From an uncultured Oscillospiraceae bacterium (GTDB lineage: Bacteria > Bacillota > Clostridia > Oscillospirales > Oscillospiraceae): a stretch of DNA of 35,473 nucleotides. A model generated the notes under the pieces. The model saw nothing but the letters and a program-made list of their open reading frames with translations, was not told where the DNA came from and did no database searches. The stretch lies in NCBI GenBank assembly GCA_902478785.1, contig CABSMJ010000024.1:1-35473 (forward strand), in the 5' to 3' direction. The translations under genes were made by a program, and so were the position numbers. Of the stretch, positions 1-8,050 are shown in pieces (positions within the stretch are counted from its first letter, which is position 1; every line of letters starts with the position of its first letter).

Positions 1-696
1 GTGGTCACCGCCGGCGGCTGCACCGCCAAGCTGGGCATGAACGGCAAGGACCATGTGAAGAAGGGTCTGCCCATCCTGGAGGATATGGTGGGCGGCTTCG
101 CCGTGGTGGTCACCCAGAACGACGGTGTCAACCCCGAGATCAACCTGGAGATCCTGGGCCGCCACACCGTGGGCACCGGTTCCGCCCCTCAGGCGGTTAT
201 CGGCTCCCTGGTCACCGATCCTCTGGAGCGCGCCGGATTGAAGGTCACCGACATCGACAAGTTCTCCCCCGAGATGCAGAACCCCGATATCACCAAGCCT
301 GCCGGCGCCGGCGACGTGCCCCAGGCCAACTATAAGATGATCGCTGCTCTGGCTGTCAAGCGCGGCGACATCGCCAAGGCGGATCTGGTCAAGTTCACCA
401 CCGAGCACGGCCTCACCGGCTGGGCTCCCACCCAGGGCCACATCCCCTCCGGCGTGCCTTACATCGGCTTTGCCCGGGAGGATCTGCTTGCCGGCAAGAT
501 CAACCGCGTGATGATTATCGGCAAGGGCTCTTTGTTCCTGGGTCGCATGACCAACCTCTTCGACGGTGTGTCTTTCGTCATCCAGAAGAACTCGGGTGAG
601 ACCCAGGCTGCCGGCGTCAGCGAGGACGAGGTCAAGGGCATGATCGCCAAGGCCATGAAGGAATTCGCCGCCACGCTGCTGGCCCAGGCGGAATAA
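1..696 (+). CDS. grdC: Glycine/sarcosine/betaine reductase component C, beta subunit (GrdC), 5'-truncated by window edge
   Basis: Only the C-terminal 231 residues are present; the reading frame is open at base 1 and the family is about 510 residues long, so the start lies outside the window. GrdC with GrdD forms protein C of glycine reductase, a cytoplasmic complex that takes the carboxymethyl-selenoether group from selenoprotein A and releases acetyl phosphate. The fragment has the thiolase/FabH-like features expected of GrdC, such as the Gly-rich TAGGC segment near its start and the GHIPSGVPYIG segment around residues 146-156. grdD follows after 13 bases with a GAGGTGG ribosome site, and the order grdC-grdD is the usual one. 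Family assignment is by recognition and is strongly supported by the neighbour. Confidence 0.9.
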   Translation: MVTAGGCTAKLGMNGKDHVKKGLPILEDMVGGFAVVVTQNDGVNPEINLEILGRHTVGTGSAPQAVIGSLVTDPLERAGLKVTDIDKFSPEMQNPDITKPAGAGDVPQANYKMIAALAVKRGDIAKADLVKFTTEHGLTGWAPTQGHIPSGVPYIGFAREDLLAGKINRVMIIGKGSLFLGRMTNLFDGVSFVIQKNSGETQAAGVSEDEVKGMIAKAMKEFAATLLAQAE

Positions 697-709
697 GCGA
701 GGTGGAACC

Positions 710-1861
710 ATGAGTAATCTGGAGAAAACCATTGCCAAGGCGTTTCTGGAGATGGCCGAGGGGCTGGAGAACGGCTCCTACGGCACCCGCCCCCGGATCG
801 CCCTGACCGGCATGGGCAGCGAGCACGGCGAGGAAAACGCCATGGCTGCCGCCCAGATGGCCGCCAAGCGGGGCGTGGATGTGTACTACATCGGCACCCT
901 GGAGGCCGAAGGTGTCACCACCGTGAAGGTGGCCAACGAGGACGAGGGCCACAAGAAGATGGAAGAGATGGTGGAAAAGGGCGAGGTGGACGGTGCTGTC
1001 ACCATGCACTTCCCGTTCCCCATCGGCGTTTCCACCGTGGGCCGGGCCGTGACCCCTGCCAAGGGCAAGGAGATGTTCATTGCCAACACCACCGGCACCT
1101 CCAGCTCTGACCGCATCGAGGGCATGATCAAGAACGCAGTCTACGGCATCATCACCGCTAAGGCCAGCGGTGTCAAGAACCCCACCGTGGGTATTTTGAA
1201 CGTGGACGGCGCCCGCCAGACCGAGATGGCCCTCAACCAACTTAAGGAAGGCGGCTATGACTTCCAGTGGGCCACCTCCGCCCGGGCCGACGGCGGCGCG
1301 GTGCTCCGGGGCAACGATGTGCTCCAGGGTACCCCTGATGTGCTGGTCACCGACTCCCTCACCGGCAACGTGCTCATCAAGATGCTCTCCGCCTACACCA
1401 CCGGAGGTAGCTTTGAGGGCACCGGCTATGGCTACGGCCCCGGCATCGGCAAGGGCTACGATAAGCTGATCCTCATCATCTCCCGTGCTTCCGGCGCTCC
1501 TCTGATCGCCAACGCTTTGGAATTTGCCGCCCAGCTGGTGCGGGGCAAGGTGTTCCAGGTGGCGGCCCAGGAGTTTGAGAAGGCCGAAAAGGCCGGCCTG
1601 ACCAAAATCCTGGAGGCCCGGAAGGCCGCTGCCAAGCCCGCCGCTGCGGAGGAGGAGATCAAGGCCCCCGCCGCGGAGCCCGTCACCGCCAGCATCCCCG
1701 GCATCGAGGTCATGGACCTGGAGGATGCCGTAAAGGTGCTGTGGAAGGCCGGCATCTATGCCGAGTCCGGCATGGGCTGCACCGGTCCTCTGGTAATGAT
1801 GAGCGAAGCCAACCACGCCAAGGCTCTGGAGCTGCTTAAGGCTGCGGGCTATGTGGGCTAA
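710..1861 (+). CDS. grdD: Glycine/sarcosine/betaine reductase component C, alpha subunit (GrdD)
   Basis: The 383-residue protein is full length for GrdD. It has a PlsX-like phosphate acyltransferase fold and performs the last step of glycine reductase: phosphorolysis of the protein-bound acetyl thioester to acetyl phosphate, which acetate kinase can use to make ATP. Cys357 in the C-terminal GMGCTGP motif matches the catalytic cysteine described near position 359 in the characterised enzyme (established knowledge). An Ala/Lys/Glu/Pro-rich linker at about residues 300-322 joins the main domain to the tail carrying this cysteine. The ATG follows GAGGTGG with 5 bases between. It is co-transcribed with grdC and with the 97-residue gene downstream. 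Confidence 0.92.
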   Translation: MSNLEKTIAKAFLEMAEGLENGSYGTRPRIALTGMGSEHGEENAMAAAQMAAKRGVDVYYIGTLEAEGVTTVKVANEDEGHKKMEEMVEKGEVDGAVTMHFPFPIGVSTVGRAVTPAKGKEMFIANTTGTSSSDRIEGMIKNAVYGIITAKASGVKNPTVGILNVDGARQTEMALNQLKEGGYDFQWATSARADGGAVLRGNDVLQGTPDVLVTDSLTGNVLIKMLSAYTTGGSFEGTGYGYGPGIGKGYDKLILIISRASGAPLIANALEFAAQLVRGKVFQVAAQEFEKAEKAGLTKILEARKAAAKPAAAEEEIKAPAAEPVTASIPGIEVMDLEDAVKVLWKAGIYAESGMGCTGPLVMMSEANHAKALELLKAAGYVG

Positions 1862-1876
1862 AAGCGAGGTGCGCAG

Positions 1877-2170
1877 ATGAAAGTCATCGACGTCATTGAA
1901 AAGTGCGAAAAGGATCTGACCACCGAGGAGCTCATTGACCTGGTGGCCAACCACAACCGCCAGGTGGACCTGATCCTGGCGGAGAAGAAGACCGACGAGG
2001 ACGGCTACCTGACCTGGGACGCAGAGAACTGGACCAGCGTGGACGGCAAGCGGTTCATCCGCAGCTACTCCCTGGAGGGCCGCGTCCTGTCCGACTTCAG
2101 CGGCTACAATAAGTATGACATGAAGGGTTACTTCCAGCCGGAGACGGCCAAGGAAGTCCGCCTGAACTGA
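1877..2170 (+). CDS. 97-residue protein of unknown function at the end of the grd operon
   Basis: A small soluble acidic protein that I do not recognise. It begins MKVIDVIEKCEKDLTTEEL, has no signal peptide or membrane segment, and is rich in Asp, Glu, Lys and Tyr, with a single cysteine at residue 10. The N-terminal half reads as two amphipathic helices and the C-terminal half (WTSVDGKRF onward) as beta-rich. It sits 15 bases after grdD with the same GAGGTG ribosome site and 5-base spacing as grdD, and is followed at once by the operon terminator, so it is co-expressed with glycine reductase. An accessory role in that pathway is inference from position only. Confidence 0.75.
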   Translation: MKVIDVIEKCEKDLTTEELIDLVANHNRQVDLILAEKKTDEDGYLTWDAENWTSVDGKRFIRSYSLEGRVLSDFSGYNKYDMKGYFQPETAKEVRLN

Positions 2171-2176
2171 GAGAAA

Positions 2177-2208
2177 GGACGGCGCCAAATATGGCGCCGT
2201 CCTTTTTT
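2177..2208 (+). terminator. Intrinsic terminator of the grd operon
   Basis: An 11-bp perfect stem (GGACGGCGCCA paired with TGGCGCCGTCC) with a 4-base loop is followed by six T. It begins 6 bases after the stop of the 97-residue gene. Confidence 0.93.
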
Positions 2209-2230
2209 GCGTGGATGTGTGGAAAGGAGA

Positions 2231-2268
2231 AAAGCGTCTGCGAAAGCCGTGGCTTTCGCAGACGCTTT
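2231..2268 (-). terminator. Intrinsic terminator of the sigma/anti-sigma operon
   Basis: An 18-bp inverted repeat with a 2-base centre (arms 2231-2248 and 2251-2268) lies 22 bases past the stop of the anti-sigma gene on the minus strand. On that strand it is followed by a short T-rich tract (TTTTCTCCTTTCC). It separates the convergent grd operon from the minus-strand genes. Confidence 0.8.
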
Positions 2269-2290
2269 GTGGATTCATAGGGGACTTTCC

Positions 2291-3859
2291 TTAATCCCGC
2301 TCGCTGTGGTGGGAGAGGACACTGCCGTCCACAGCGCTGATCTTGTACTCATACTCCATGCCGCCGCACTTGAAGTCCACCTCATAGTAGGGGGTCTTGG
2401 CGTCTTTTTCGTAGTCAACGTCCACATCCCACATGTCGGATACAGACACGCCGGCGTGCTTGGCCGCAGCGCTCTTGGCAGCGTTGGTGTCGATGCTGGG
2501 AGAGGCGGTGGTGCTGGAGGTGGAAGAGGAGGTGTGGTGATCGTCGTCACGGTCCTGCTCGTACTTCAGGATGGTTCCGGTATAGGCGTTGATCTCGTAC
2601 TCGTACTCCGTGCTGTTGTACCAGAATTCCACATTGTATTCCAGCGTGCCGTCGTCCCAATCCTCCTTGACCTGCATGCCCAGGACAGAGGACTCAGATA
2701 CGCCGGCGTGCTTGAGGGCGATGCTCTTGGCAGAGGCAGCGCCGATGGGAGTCTTGCTGGTGCTGCCGGAGGAGGGCTTGGAGGTGGTGGCAGTGCTGCC
2801 GGAAGTGGTGCCAGAGGTGTTGCTGGAAGTGGTACCGGAGGTGGCAGGACGGTAGTCATCATCCCGATCGGTCTTGTATTTGACTACTGTGCCGTTTGTG
2901 GCATCGATGTCGTATTCATACTCCGTGGTGCCGGACTTGAACTCCACGTCATAGACCATACGGCCGTCCTCATAGTCGAATTCGGTCTCCAGCTCCCGTA
3001 CAGAGGAGGCAGTGACACCGGCGTGGGCATAGGCGGCGGCCTGGGCGGCTTCGGTGCCGATATAGGCGCCGTCGCTGGCGCTGCCGGTGGAGGAGACGGA
3101 GGTGAGGGTGGTAGTGGGGTTGGAAGCCAGCAGGTTCAGCTCGTTCACCGTCAGGCCCACCAGCTCCTCAAAGGTCAGATGGGTGCTCTGGTCCACCAGG
3201 GACTGGATCAGCACGGCCTTGCCCAGGGAGATGCCATACTGGTCCGCCTTGGCCTGGAGGGCACTGTCAGCGGAGACGGTCTGGGAGAGCACCGCGGCGT
3301 TGACCGAGGCGGCGGAGAGGATGTCGTTGATCTCCTGGGACAGGGTCTGCTGCAGAGCAGTGCCCCGGGCAGAGTCGCTGTCCTCCACGGTCACCAGAAT
3401 GGAGTTGGCCAGCTCATCCACATAGCCGTGCTTGAGCAGGGAACCCACCAGGGCGTTGACCGCCACGTTCACATCGGCGCCCTTGAGATCCATGCCATCC
3501 AGAATGGCTACGGCGTCCTGATTCAGGGCGGTGACGGAAACTACTCGCGCCTCGTTGTTAAGCTTCATTTCAATACTGGGGTTCACATCCAAAGAGACGA
3601 TAGAAGCAACAGATGCGGTATTTTGCCGGGAGTAGAGGCCAAAGGCACCGGCCAGCACCAGCACCAGACAGGCGGCGGCCAGCCAAGGAGCATAACGCCG
3701 CTTCCGCTTGGGGGCGGGGGCGGGGATCATTTCCATAGATTCACGGTTCATAGTCGTTCCTTTCTGCGCATGGCAACGGGAGAGGACGGCATCCAGATCG
3801 TCCGGCGCGGCATGGTCCAGCGCATCGGACAGGCGATTCAACAGTTCCTGATCGGTCAT
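2291..3859 (-). CDS. Membrane anti-sigma-like protein with RsgI-type Asn-Pro segment and three PepSY domains
   Basis: A 522-residue single-pass membrane protein. Residues 1-55 are cytoplasmic and would contact the sigma factor; KRKRR precedes a membrane helix at about 57-76. The following segment, ASIVSLDVNPSIEMKLN (around 85-101), matches the external segment of RsgI anti-sigma factors, which self-cleave at the Asn-Pro bond (here Asn93-Pro94). Residues 272-331, 377-436 and 461-517 are three PepSY-like repeats, each with HAGV, an EYEY-type strand and an NGT/TGT/DGS turn, joined by Ser/Thr/Gly linkers suited to crossing the wall. Its start overlaps the sigma gene stop by 4 bases, so translation is coupled. 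The N-terminal domain is not the standard SigI-binding type, and its partner is an ECF-type sigma. Role as an anti-sigma is inferred from architecture and pairing. Confidence 0.82.
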   Translation of the reverse strand: MTDQELLNRLSDALDHAAPDDLDAVLSRCHAQKGTTMNRESMEMIPAPAPKRKRRYAPWLAAACLVLVLAGAFGLYSRQNTASVASIVSLDVNPSIEMKLNNEARVVSVTALNQDAVAILDGMDLKGADVNVAVNALVGSLLKHGYVDELANSILVTVEDSDSARGTALQQTLSQEINDILSAASVNAAVLSQTVSADSALQAKADQYGISLGKAVLIQSLVDQSTHLTFEELVGLTVNELNLLASNPTTTLTSVSSTGSASDGAYIGTEAAQAAAYAHAGVTASSVRELETEFDYEDGRMVYDVEFKSGTTEYEYDIDATNGTVVKYKTDRDDDYRPATSGTTSSNTSGTTSGSTATTSKPSSGSTSKTPIGAASAKSIALKHAGVSESSVLGMQVKEDWDDGTLEYNVEFWYNSTEYEYEINAYTGTILKYEQDRDDDHHTSSSTSSTTASPSIDTNAAKSAAAKHAGVSVSDMWDVDVDYEKDAKTPYYEVDFKCGGMEYEYKISAVDGSVLSHHSERD

Positions 3860-4431
3860 CTGGGATCGCCTCCTTCCAACTTTCTTCTCAACTTCTTCAG
3901 TGCGCGGTGGTATTTTGACAGGACGGTGGACAGGGGCAGAGACAGGCTTTCCGCAATTTCCCGGTGCTTGAGCCCGGTGACAGCGTGGAGCAGAACGATC
4001 CGCTGCTCCTCATCTTCCAGAACGGACATGGCGGCGGAGAGGACCGTTCGATCCTCGGTCGTCAGGGCGTCGTCGGGACCGGGCAGTGCCCAGTCCTCCT
4101 CTGGCAAGCTTTCCGTCCGGTCCTTCTCCCGCAGCTTCATCAGCGAGAGGTTCCGGGCGATGGTCAGCAGCCAGGCCATAGGTTTGCCCTGAGGGCGATA
4201 GCTGGGGGCGTTTTCCCAGGCCCGGACGAAGGTGTCCTGGGTCACGTCCTCGGCGTCATGGCGGTTTTTCAGGTAGCTCAGGGCCAGGCCAAACACCGCC
4301 GTCCGGGTACGGTGGTAGAGCTGGGCCAGCGCTTCCTGGTCGCCGCGGGTCATGTCCAGCAGCAGGCTTTCCAGCCCGGTCTGATCCATGGGAGTGCGGC
4401 AGTCCACGCTCAGCGTGATGAGAGAAATCAT
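3856..4431 (-). CDS. ECF-type sigma-70 family RNA polymerase sigma factor
   Basis: 191 residues from the ATG at 4431. Sigma region 2 is visible as GDQEALAQLYHRTRTAVFGLALSYLKNRHDAEDVTQDTFVRAWEN in sense (only key blocks: ALSYLKN, DAEDVTQDTF, AW), followed by the usual MAWLLTIARNLSL block, a variable acidic linker, and region 4 with the LKHREIAESLSLP helix-turn-helix. I chose 4431 because ACAGGAG lies 10 bases upstream; an in-frame start at 4464 has no ribosome site. The gene is first in a two-gene operon with its presumed membrane anti-sigma partner (4-base ATGA overlap), preceded by a SigA-like promoter and a UTR of about 140 bases. Likely responds to an envelope signal; target genes are not evident here. 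Confidence 0.9.
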   Translation of the reverse strand: MISLITLSVDCRTPMDQTGLESLLLDMTRGDQEALAQLYHRTRTAVFGLALSYLKNRHDAEDVTQDTFVRAWENAPSYRPQGKPMAWLLTIARNLSLMKLREKDRTESLPEEDWALPGPDDALTTEDRTVLSAAMSVLEDEEQRIVLLHAVTGLKHREIAESLSLPLSTVLSKYHRALKKLRRKLEGGDPR

Positions 4432-4577
4432 GTTGTTTCCGCTCCTGTCATAGGGGTAATGCACGAAGAGGTCGTTTTATTGCGCAGAAAGAAAAAATTT
4501 TTTACCCCGTGAAAAATGCAATCTGTTGGGAAAGGGATTCGACCCCAGGTCGGCTCCGGCTCAGGGCGAACATCCAT

Positions 4578-4606
4578 ATTATACCATGAAGCCCGGAAAA
4601 GAACAA
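4578..4606 (-). promoter_or_regulatory. SigA-like promoter of the sigma/anti-sigma operon
   Basis: Minus strand TTGTTC (4601-4606), 17 bases, TATAAT (4578-4583). It would give a leader of about 140 bases before the sigma gene. Confidence 0.7.
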
Positions 4607-4636
4607 GGGAGGGCGGATCGTTCCCTGTTTGGGACG

Positions 4637-4670
4637 AAAAAAAGAGGCCGGACGCTTAGCGCACGGCCTC
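4637..4670 (-). terminator. Terminator of the PadR/DUF2812 operon
   Basis: On the minus strand GAGGCCG and CGGCCTC arms enclose a GC-rich, imperfect inner stem and are followed by seven T. It starts 9 bases beyond the stop of the last DUF2812 gene. Confidence 0.8.
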
Positions 4671-4678
4671 CTATGGCG

Positions 4679-5794
4679 TCAGGTGAGAGGGAGGGGGAAG
4701 GTCCAGTCGTAGTCCTCCACAGATTCTAAAAGGTCCGCCTGTCCCACATATTGGAGGATCACCACCTCGTCGTCCCACACACCGGCAAAGAGCTGGGTGC
4801 CGCCGGGCAGACGGCAGGCCCAGGCCTGGTCGAAGCCTGCCGCGGTCTGCAGCTGGGCCTCCTCCGCCTGCTCCCGCTCCAGCCAGGCACGGACGTAGGG
4901 CTCCGCCAGGAAGGCCCACCGGGTCTTGGCATAGAAGCGGTAGAGACTGCTGCTTTCCGTACACTCGTAGCTGCTGGAGGTGGCGAGATAGGTGGGGCTG
5001 ACCCAGGTGGGCAGGTCGGAGCCGGGCAGGACCTGAGAACTTAAACCCTGGCTGGTTTCCAGCTCCTCCAGGGAGAGGAAGGGGGCCTGGCCCCACTCCA
5101 GCTCCGGCCGGCGGAGAAGCCAGGACAGGGAGCTGGCCGCAAAGAGAATGCCCAGCGCCATCAGCGTGCAGGCGGTGAAGGCGGCCATATTGAGGATGGG
5201 CCGCCGGGGGCCCGTGGGCATGACCCCGGCCTCCAGGCTCTTCCGGGTTCGGCGCAGCTGCCTCAGCCGCAGGGCCAATCCGATATCCTGCAGCAGGGAA
5301 TAGCAGTTGAGATAGAGCCAGGTGCTCTCGCCCCGCTCCAAAAATACGGCCAGCCCATAGGGGACGGTGAGCACCGGCCACAGAAACCAGACCCACAAAA
5401 GGACCGTCGCTGCCAGGAAAAAGAGCAGCCACCGCCTGGTGTGCTTCTCCTGGGATCGGAAGGCCCAGCCCAGGGCCACCGGGTCCGTGTGGAGCTCCGG
5501 CGGGTGGGAAAGGGTGCTGGACCAGACCCGAAACTCCCGGCCGATGGTGCAGACCTCCTGCCAGCCGCTCTGGCGGTAGAGGTCATCCTGCTCCTGCGTC
5601 CGGGGCAGGGCGGGGCAAATGGGCTCCAGCCGGTAGTGGACCTGCCGTGGCTCTCCCACCCGGTCAAAGACCACCGGGGTGTCCCACCGGCGCAGCACCA
5701 GTCCCTTCTGGGCCTGGGCCTCCAGCCAGCGCTCCGTGGCCCGCAGGTCATAGGGGCTGTGCCAGCAGAATTTCCGCCGGGTGTCCTTTTTCAT
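4679..5794 (-). CDS. DUF2812 membrane protein, paralogue 3
   Basis: 371 residues. The N-terminal cytoplasmic part (about 1-115) carries the DUF2812 pattern shared with the two upstream neighbours: WLEAQAQKG, a VHYRLEP strand, SGWQEVCT, FRVW, and the PELHTDPVALGW motif. Two hydrophobic helices follow (about 122-150), then a loop and another helix (about 203-230), then an extracytoplasmic or soluble C-terminal domain ending in a Trp-containing VGQADLLESVEDYDW tail. AAGGAGG lies 9 bases before the ATG, and the gap to the preceding gene is one base. The molecular function of DUF2812 is not known to me; its partners are PadR regulators in many Firmicutes. Confidence 0.87.
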   Translation of the reverse strand: MKKDTRRKFCWHSPYDLRATERWLEAQAQKGLVLRRWDTPVVFDRVGEPRQVHYRLEPICPALPRTQEQDDLYRQSGWQEVCTIGREFRVWSSTLSHPPELHTDPVALGWAFRSQEKHTRRWLLFFLAATVLLWVWFLWPVLTVPYGLAVFLERGESTWLYLNCYSLLQDIGLALRLRQLRRTRKSLEAGVMPTGPRRPILNMAAFTACTLMALGILFAASSLSWLLRRPELEWGQAPFLSLEELETSQGLSSQVLPGSDLPTWVSPTYLATSSSYECTESSSLYRFYAKTRWAFLAEPYVRAWLEREQAEEAQLQTAAGFDQAWACRLPGGTQLFAGVWDDEVVILQYVGQADLLESVEDYDWTFPLPLT

Positions 5795-5795
5795 C

Positions 5796-6896
5796 TTAAA
5801 GTTCCTCCTTCCAGCGCACCGCTGCTTCCGTCAGCTCCGGCAGCCAATCCTCCAGAGCGCCGGTGCCGTCATATTCCGCCCGGAGAAACAGTGCCTCCCC
5901 CTGGGCCAGCAGATATTGCCGCCCCAGCAGGTCCCTGGCCAGAGCCAGTCGGGTCCAGCCGCCTTCGCCCTCCTCTCTGACCTCCAGGTCCTGCTCCAGC
6001 ATATTGTCCTCCAGCTCTCCCAGCTGGCTGCGCCACACGGCGCCGGTGAAAATGCCGGGGGAGAGATACCGGCAGGTGAGGGTGCCGCCCTCCGGCGTCT
6101 CCAGGGAGAGGCGGCCTTCCGTGAGGAACAGCTCCTCCAGGAGATAGCCCGGCTGCTCCGCCTCTCCCGCCTGGCTCAGGGCCGGGGCGGGAAGGCTGGC
6201 CACCCTCTGCCAGGGGGAGGGACGGGAGGCGGCATGGGTCAAAGAGGCGCCCAGCAGCAGGCAAAAGAGCAGGATGCTGGTGAGCCAAAAGGCCTTTTTC
6301 CGCCGCCAGGATTTGTTTTGGGGCAGCGGGACCCCGGCGTTCAGACGGCGCTGCAGCCGCCGCAGCCGCAGCCACTCCGCCGCGGTGCCGCCCAGCAAAA
6401 GGGCTACCCACACCACCTGGAGCAGCACCCACAAAAGCTGGGATACGGCGTCCAGCTCCAGAAAGTCCACCAGGGTAAAGCGGCTGTTTTTCTTACGTAA
6501 AAAGAAGTACAAGCCCCAGAGCACCACAAGAAACACCAGGTCCACGCCCCGGTTGTGGGCCAGCCTGCCGATGGCCCACCCAAGGGCCGCCGGGTCCGTG
6601 TGGGGCTCCTCCGGCTGAGGAAGATCGGAGACAAAGACGTGGAAACCGGGGGAGAGAAAGCGCACGTAGGTCCAGCCGCCCCGGGCAAAGTCCTCCAACA
6701 GCTCCTCCTCCGGCGTGTCGCCCCGGAGGGCGGGCTCCAGGTGGTAGCGCAGGGCTGCCGGGGCCCGGCGCTCCAGCTTCATGCCCCATCGGGAGGGGAC
6801 CAGGCGCCAGCCCCGGGCGGCCTGGTCCGTGAGCCAGGTCTCCAGAGCCGCCGGGTCGCTGGGACTGGGGTACCAAAGGCAGTAGCGGGCGCTCAT
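5796..6896 (-). CDS. DUF2812 membrane protein, paralogue 2
   Basis: 366 residues with the same plan: WLTDQAARGW, LRYHLEPAL, GWTYVRFLS, FHVFVSDLP, EPHTDPAALGW in the first 110 residues; hydrophobic helices at about 118-135, 150-170 and 200-220; then a C-terminal domain with LEDWLPELTEA. The ATG follows GAGGAGG with 7-8 bases between and overlaps the stop of the upstream paralogue by 4 bases (ATGA). The 1-base gap to paralogue 3 makes the three a single translation-coupled unit. Sequence identity between paralogues is low outside the N-terminal motifs, so the duplication is old. Function unknown. Confidence 0.87.
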   Translation of the reverse strand: MSARYCLWYPSPSDPAALETWLTDQAARGWRLVPSRWGMKLERRAPAALRYHLEPALRGDTPEEELLEDFARGGWTYVRFLSPGFHVFVSDLPQPEEPHTDPAALGWAIGRLAHNRGVDLVFLVVLWGLYFFLRKKNSRFTLVDFLELDAVSQLLWVLLQVVWVALLLGGTAAEWLRLRRLQRRLNAGVPLPQNKSWRRKKAFWLTSILLFCLLLGASLTHAASRPSPWQRVASLPAPALSQAGEAEQPGYLLEELFLTEGRLSLETPEGGTLTCRYLSPGIFTGAVWRSQLGELEDNMLEQDLEVREEGEGGWTRLALARDLLGRQYLLAQGEALFLRAEYDGTGALEDWLPELTEAAVRWKEEL

Positions 6897-8050
6897 GTCC
6901 CCACCTCCTCACAGGCCGCCTGGGCGGCGGGAACCAGATCCTCCAAAAGGTCCAGCTCCCCCTCCTGGTTGTAATTCAAAAGGAGCACTGAGGTTTCCCA
7001 CTGGCCTGCGAACACCAGTCGGTCCCGGGAGGGGAACACCGCTGCCTGGGCAAAGCCCTCCGCCTCCACCGCCTGCGCGTCCTCCGGCACCAGATCGTCA
7101 TAGAGAATTTCGGCCACCTGGGGCGTGCGCAGGTGGTAGTACTCCTGGCTCAGCTCGTTGCGCCACTGGGTCTTTTTGATCTGGCGGTAGTACACCAGCT
7201 GCACCTGCTGGGGGGCCTGGGGGGACCAGCCGCCCCGGACCTCCGTGAACAGGGAGACGTGCTCGCCCAGGCGCTCCGACTCCAGGGCTCCAAGGTCAAA
7301 GACCGGTGCTGCCTTTTCCCACTTTTCCAGGGACACATAGTCCCGCTGGGAGGTGTGCTCCATGGCATAGATGCCGATGATCCACACCAGCAGCAAAGCC
7401 AGCAGAGCGGAGCGCACCGGCGGCAGCCACCGGGGCAGCTTCCTCTGCCGCAGCAGGGGACCGGTGGGCTCCAGACCGCTTTGCAGCAGCTTTGTCAGCC
7501 GCCGGATGGCCACGATGTCCCGCCAGAAAGAGTAGAAGAGTTCCACCATCACAGGCAGGATCAGAAGATAGAGCACCCAGTCAAAGGGGGTCAGCTGATA
7601 GAGGATCTGCTGCCTGGGAGAGGCGGAGAGCAGCCCGCCGGCGGCCAGGAGCAGCCCGCTGATCTCCAGCACCGCCAGCAGGACTAGCAATACCAGCCGG
7701 AGGGCGGCGGCCCGGTTCAGGGGCCGGTAGTTCCAGCTCTCCGCCACCGGGTCCGTGTGGAGCTCCACCGGGTGGGGCACCGTGCTGCGGAACACCCGGA
7801 AGCGGCTGACCCAGTCGCAGACGTAGGTCCAGCCCATCTCCTCATAGAGGGCCTTTTGCTGCTCGTCCGGCTCTCCCACAGGGCCGTTCCAGGGCTCCAG
7901 CCGGTAGCGCACCCGCCGGGGCTCCCCCTGGATCATGCGGGCGCCCAGCACATAGACCTCCAAAAACCAGCCCTTCAGGGCCTGGGCCTCCAGCCAGGCC
8001 TCCACCGCGGGGATGTCATAGCAGCTTCCGGAATACTTGGGCTTTCTCAT
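6893..8050 (-). CDS. DUF2812 membrane protein, paralogue 1
   Basis: 385 residues. DUF2812 signature blocks: WLEAQALKGWFLEV, VRYRLEP, MGWTYVCDWVSRFRVFRST and VELHTDPVAESW within the first 110 residues. Hydrophobic helices lie at about 119-145, 160-180 and 205-228, followed by a C-terminal domain ending in NYNQEGELDLLEDL, similar in pattern to the tail of paralogue 3. The ATG overlaps the PadR stop by 4 bases (ATGA) with GAGGAGG 7 bases upstream, so its level follows that of the regulator. It is the first membrane partner after PadR; function unknown. Confidence 0.87.
   Translation of the reverse strand: MRKPKYSGSCYDIPAVEAWLEAQALKGWFLEVYVLGARMIQGEPRRVRYRLEPWNGPVGEPDEQQKALYEEMGWTYVCDWVSRFRVFRSTVPHPVELHTDPVAESWNYRPLNRAAALRLVLLVLLAVLEISGLLLAAGGLLSASPRQQILYQLTPFDWVLYLLILPVMVELFYSFWRDIVAIRRLTKLLQSGLEPTGPLLRQRKLPRWLPPVRSALLALLLVWIIGIYAMEHTSQRDYVSLEKWEKAAPVFDLGALESERLGEHVSLFTEVRGGWSPQAPQQVQLVYYRQIKKTQWRNELSQEYYHLRTPQVAEILYDDLVPEDAQAVEAEGFAQAAVFPSRDRLVFAGQWETSVLLLNYNQEGELDLLEDLVPAAQAACEEVGT

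Noticed and set aside
632..2278. Long open frame antisense to the grd genes
   Set aside because: It mirrors the codon pattern of grdD and the small gene, has no ribosome site and reads as a His/Leu/Gly-rich shadow. The same applies to long antisense frames at 8345-10873, 11623-13659, 14297-16162, 18337-19452 and 23080-24864.
4535..4575. On the minus strand GGGGTCGAATCCC looks like a tRNA T-arm
   Set aside because: The T-stem cannot extend to five pairs, and no anticodon arm, D-arm or matching acceptor strand is present upstream. It lies in the leader of the sigma gene.
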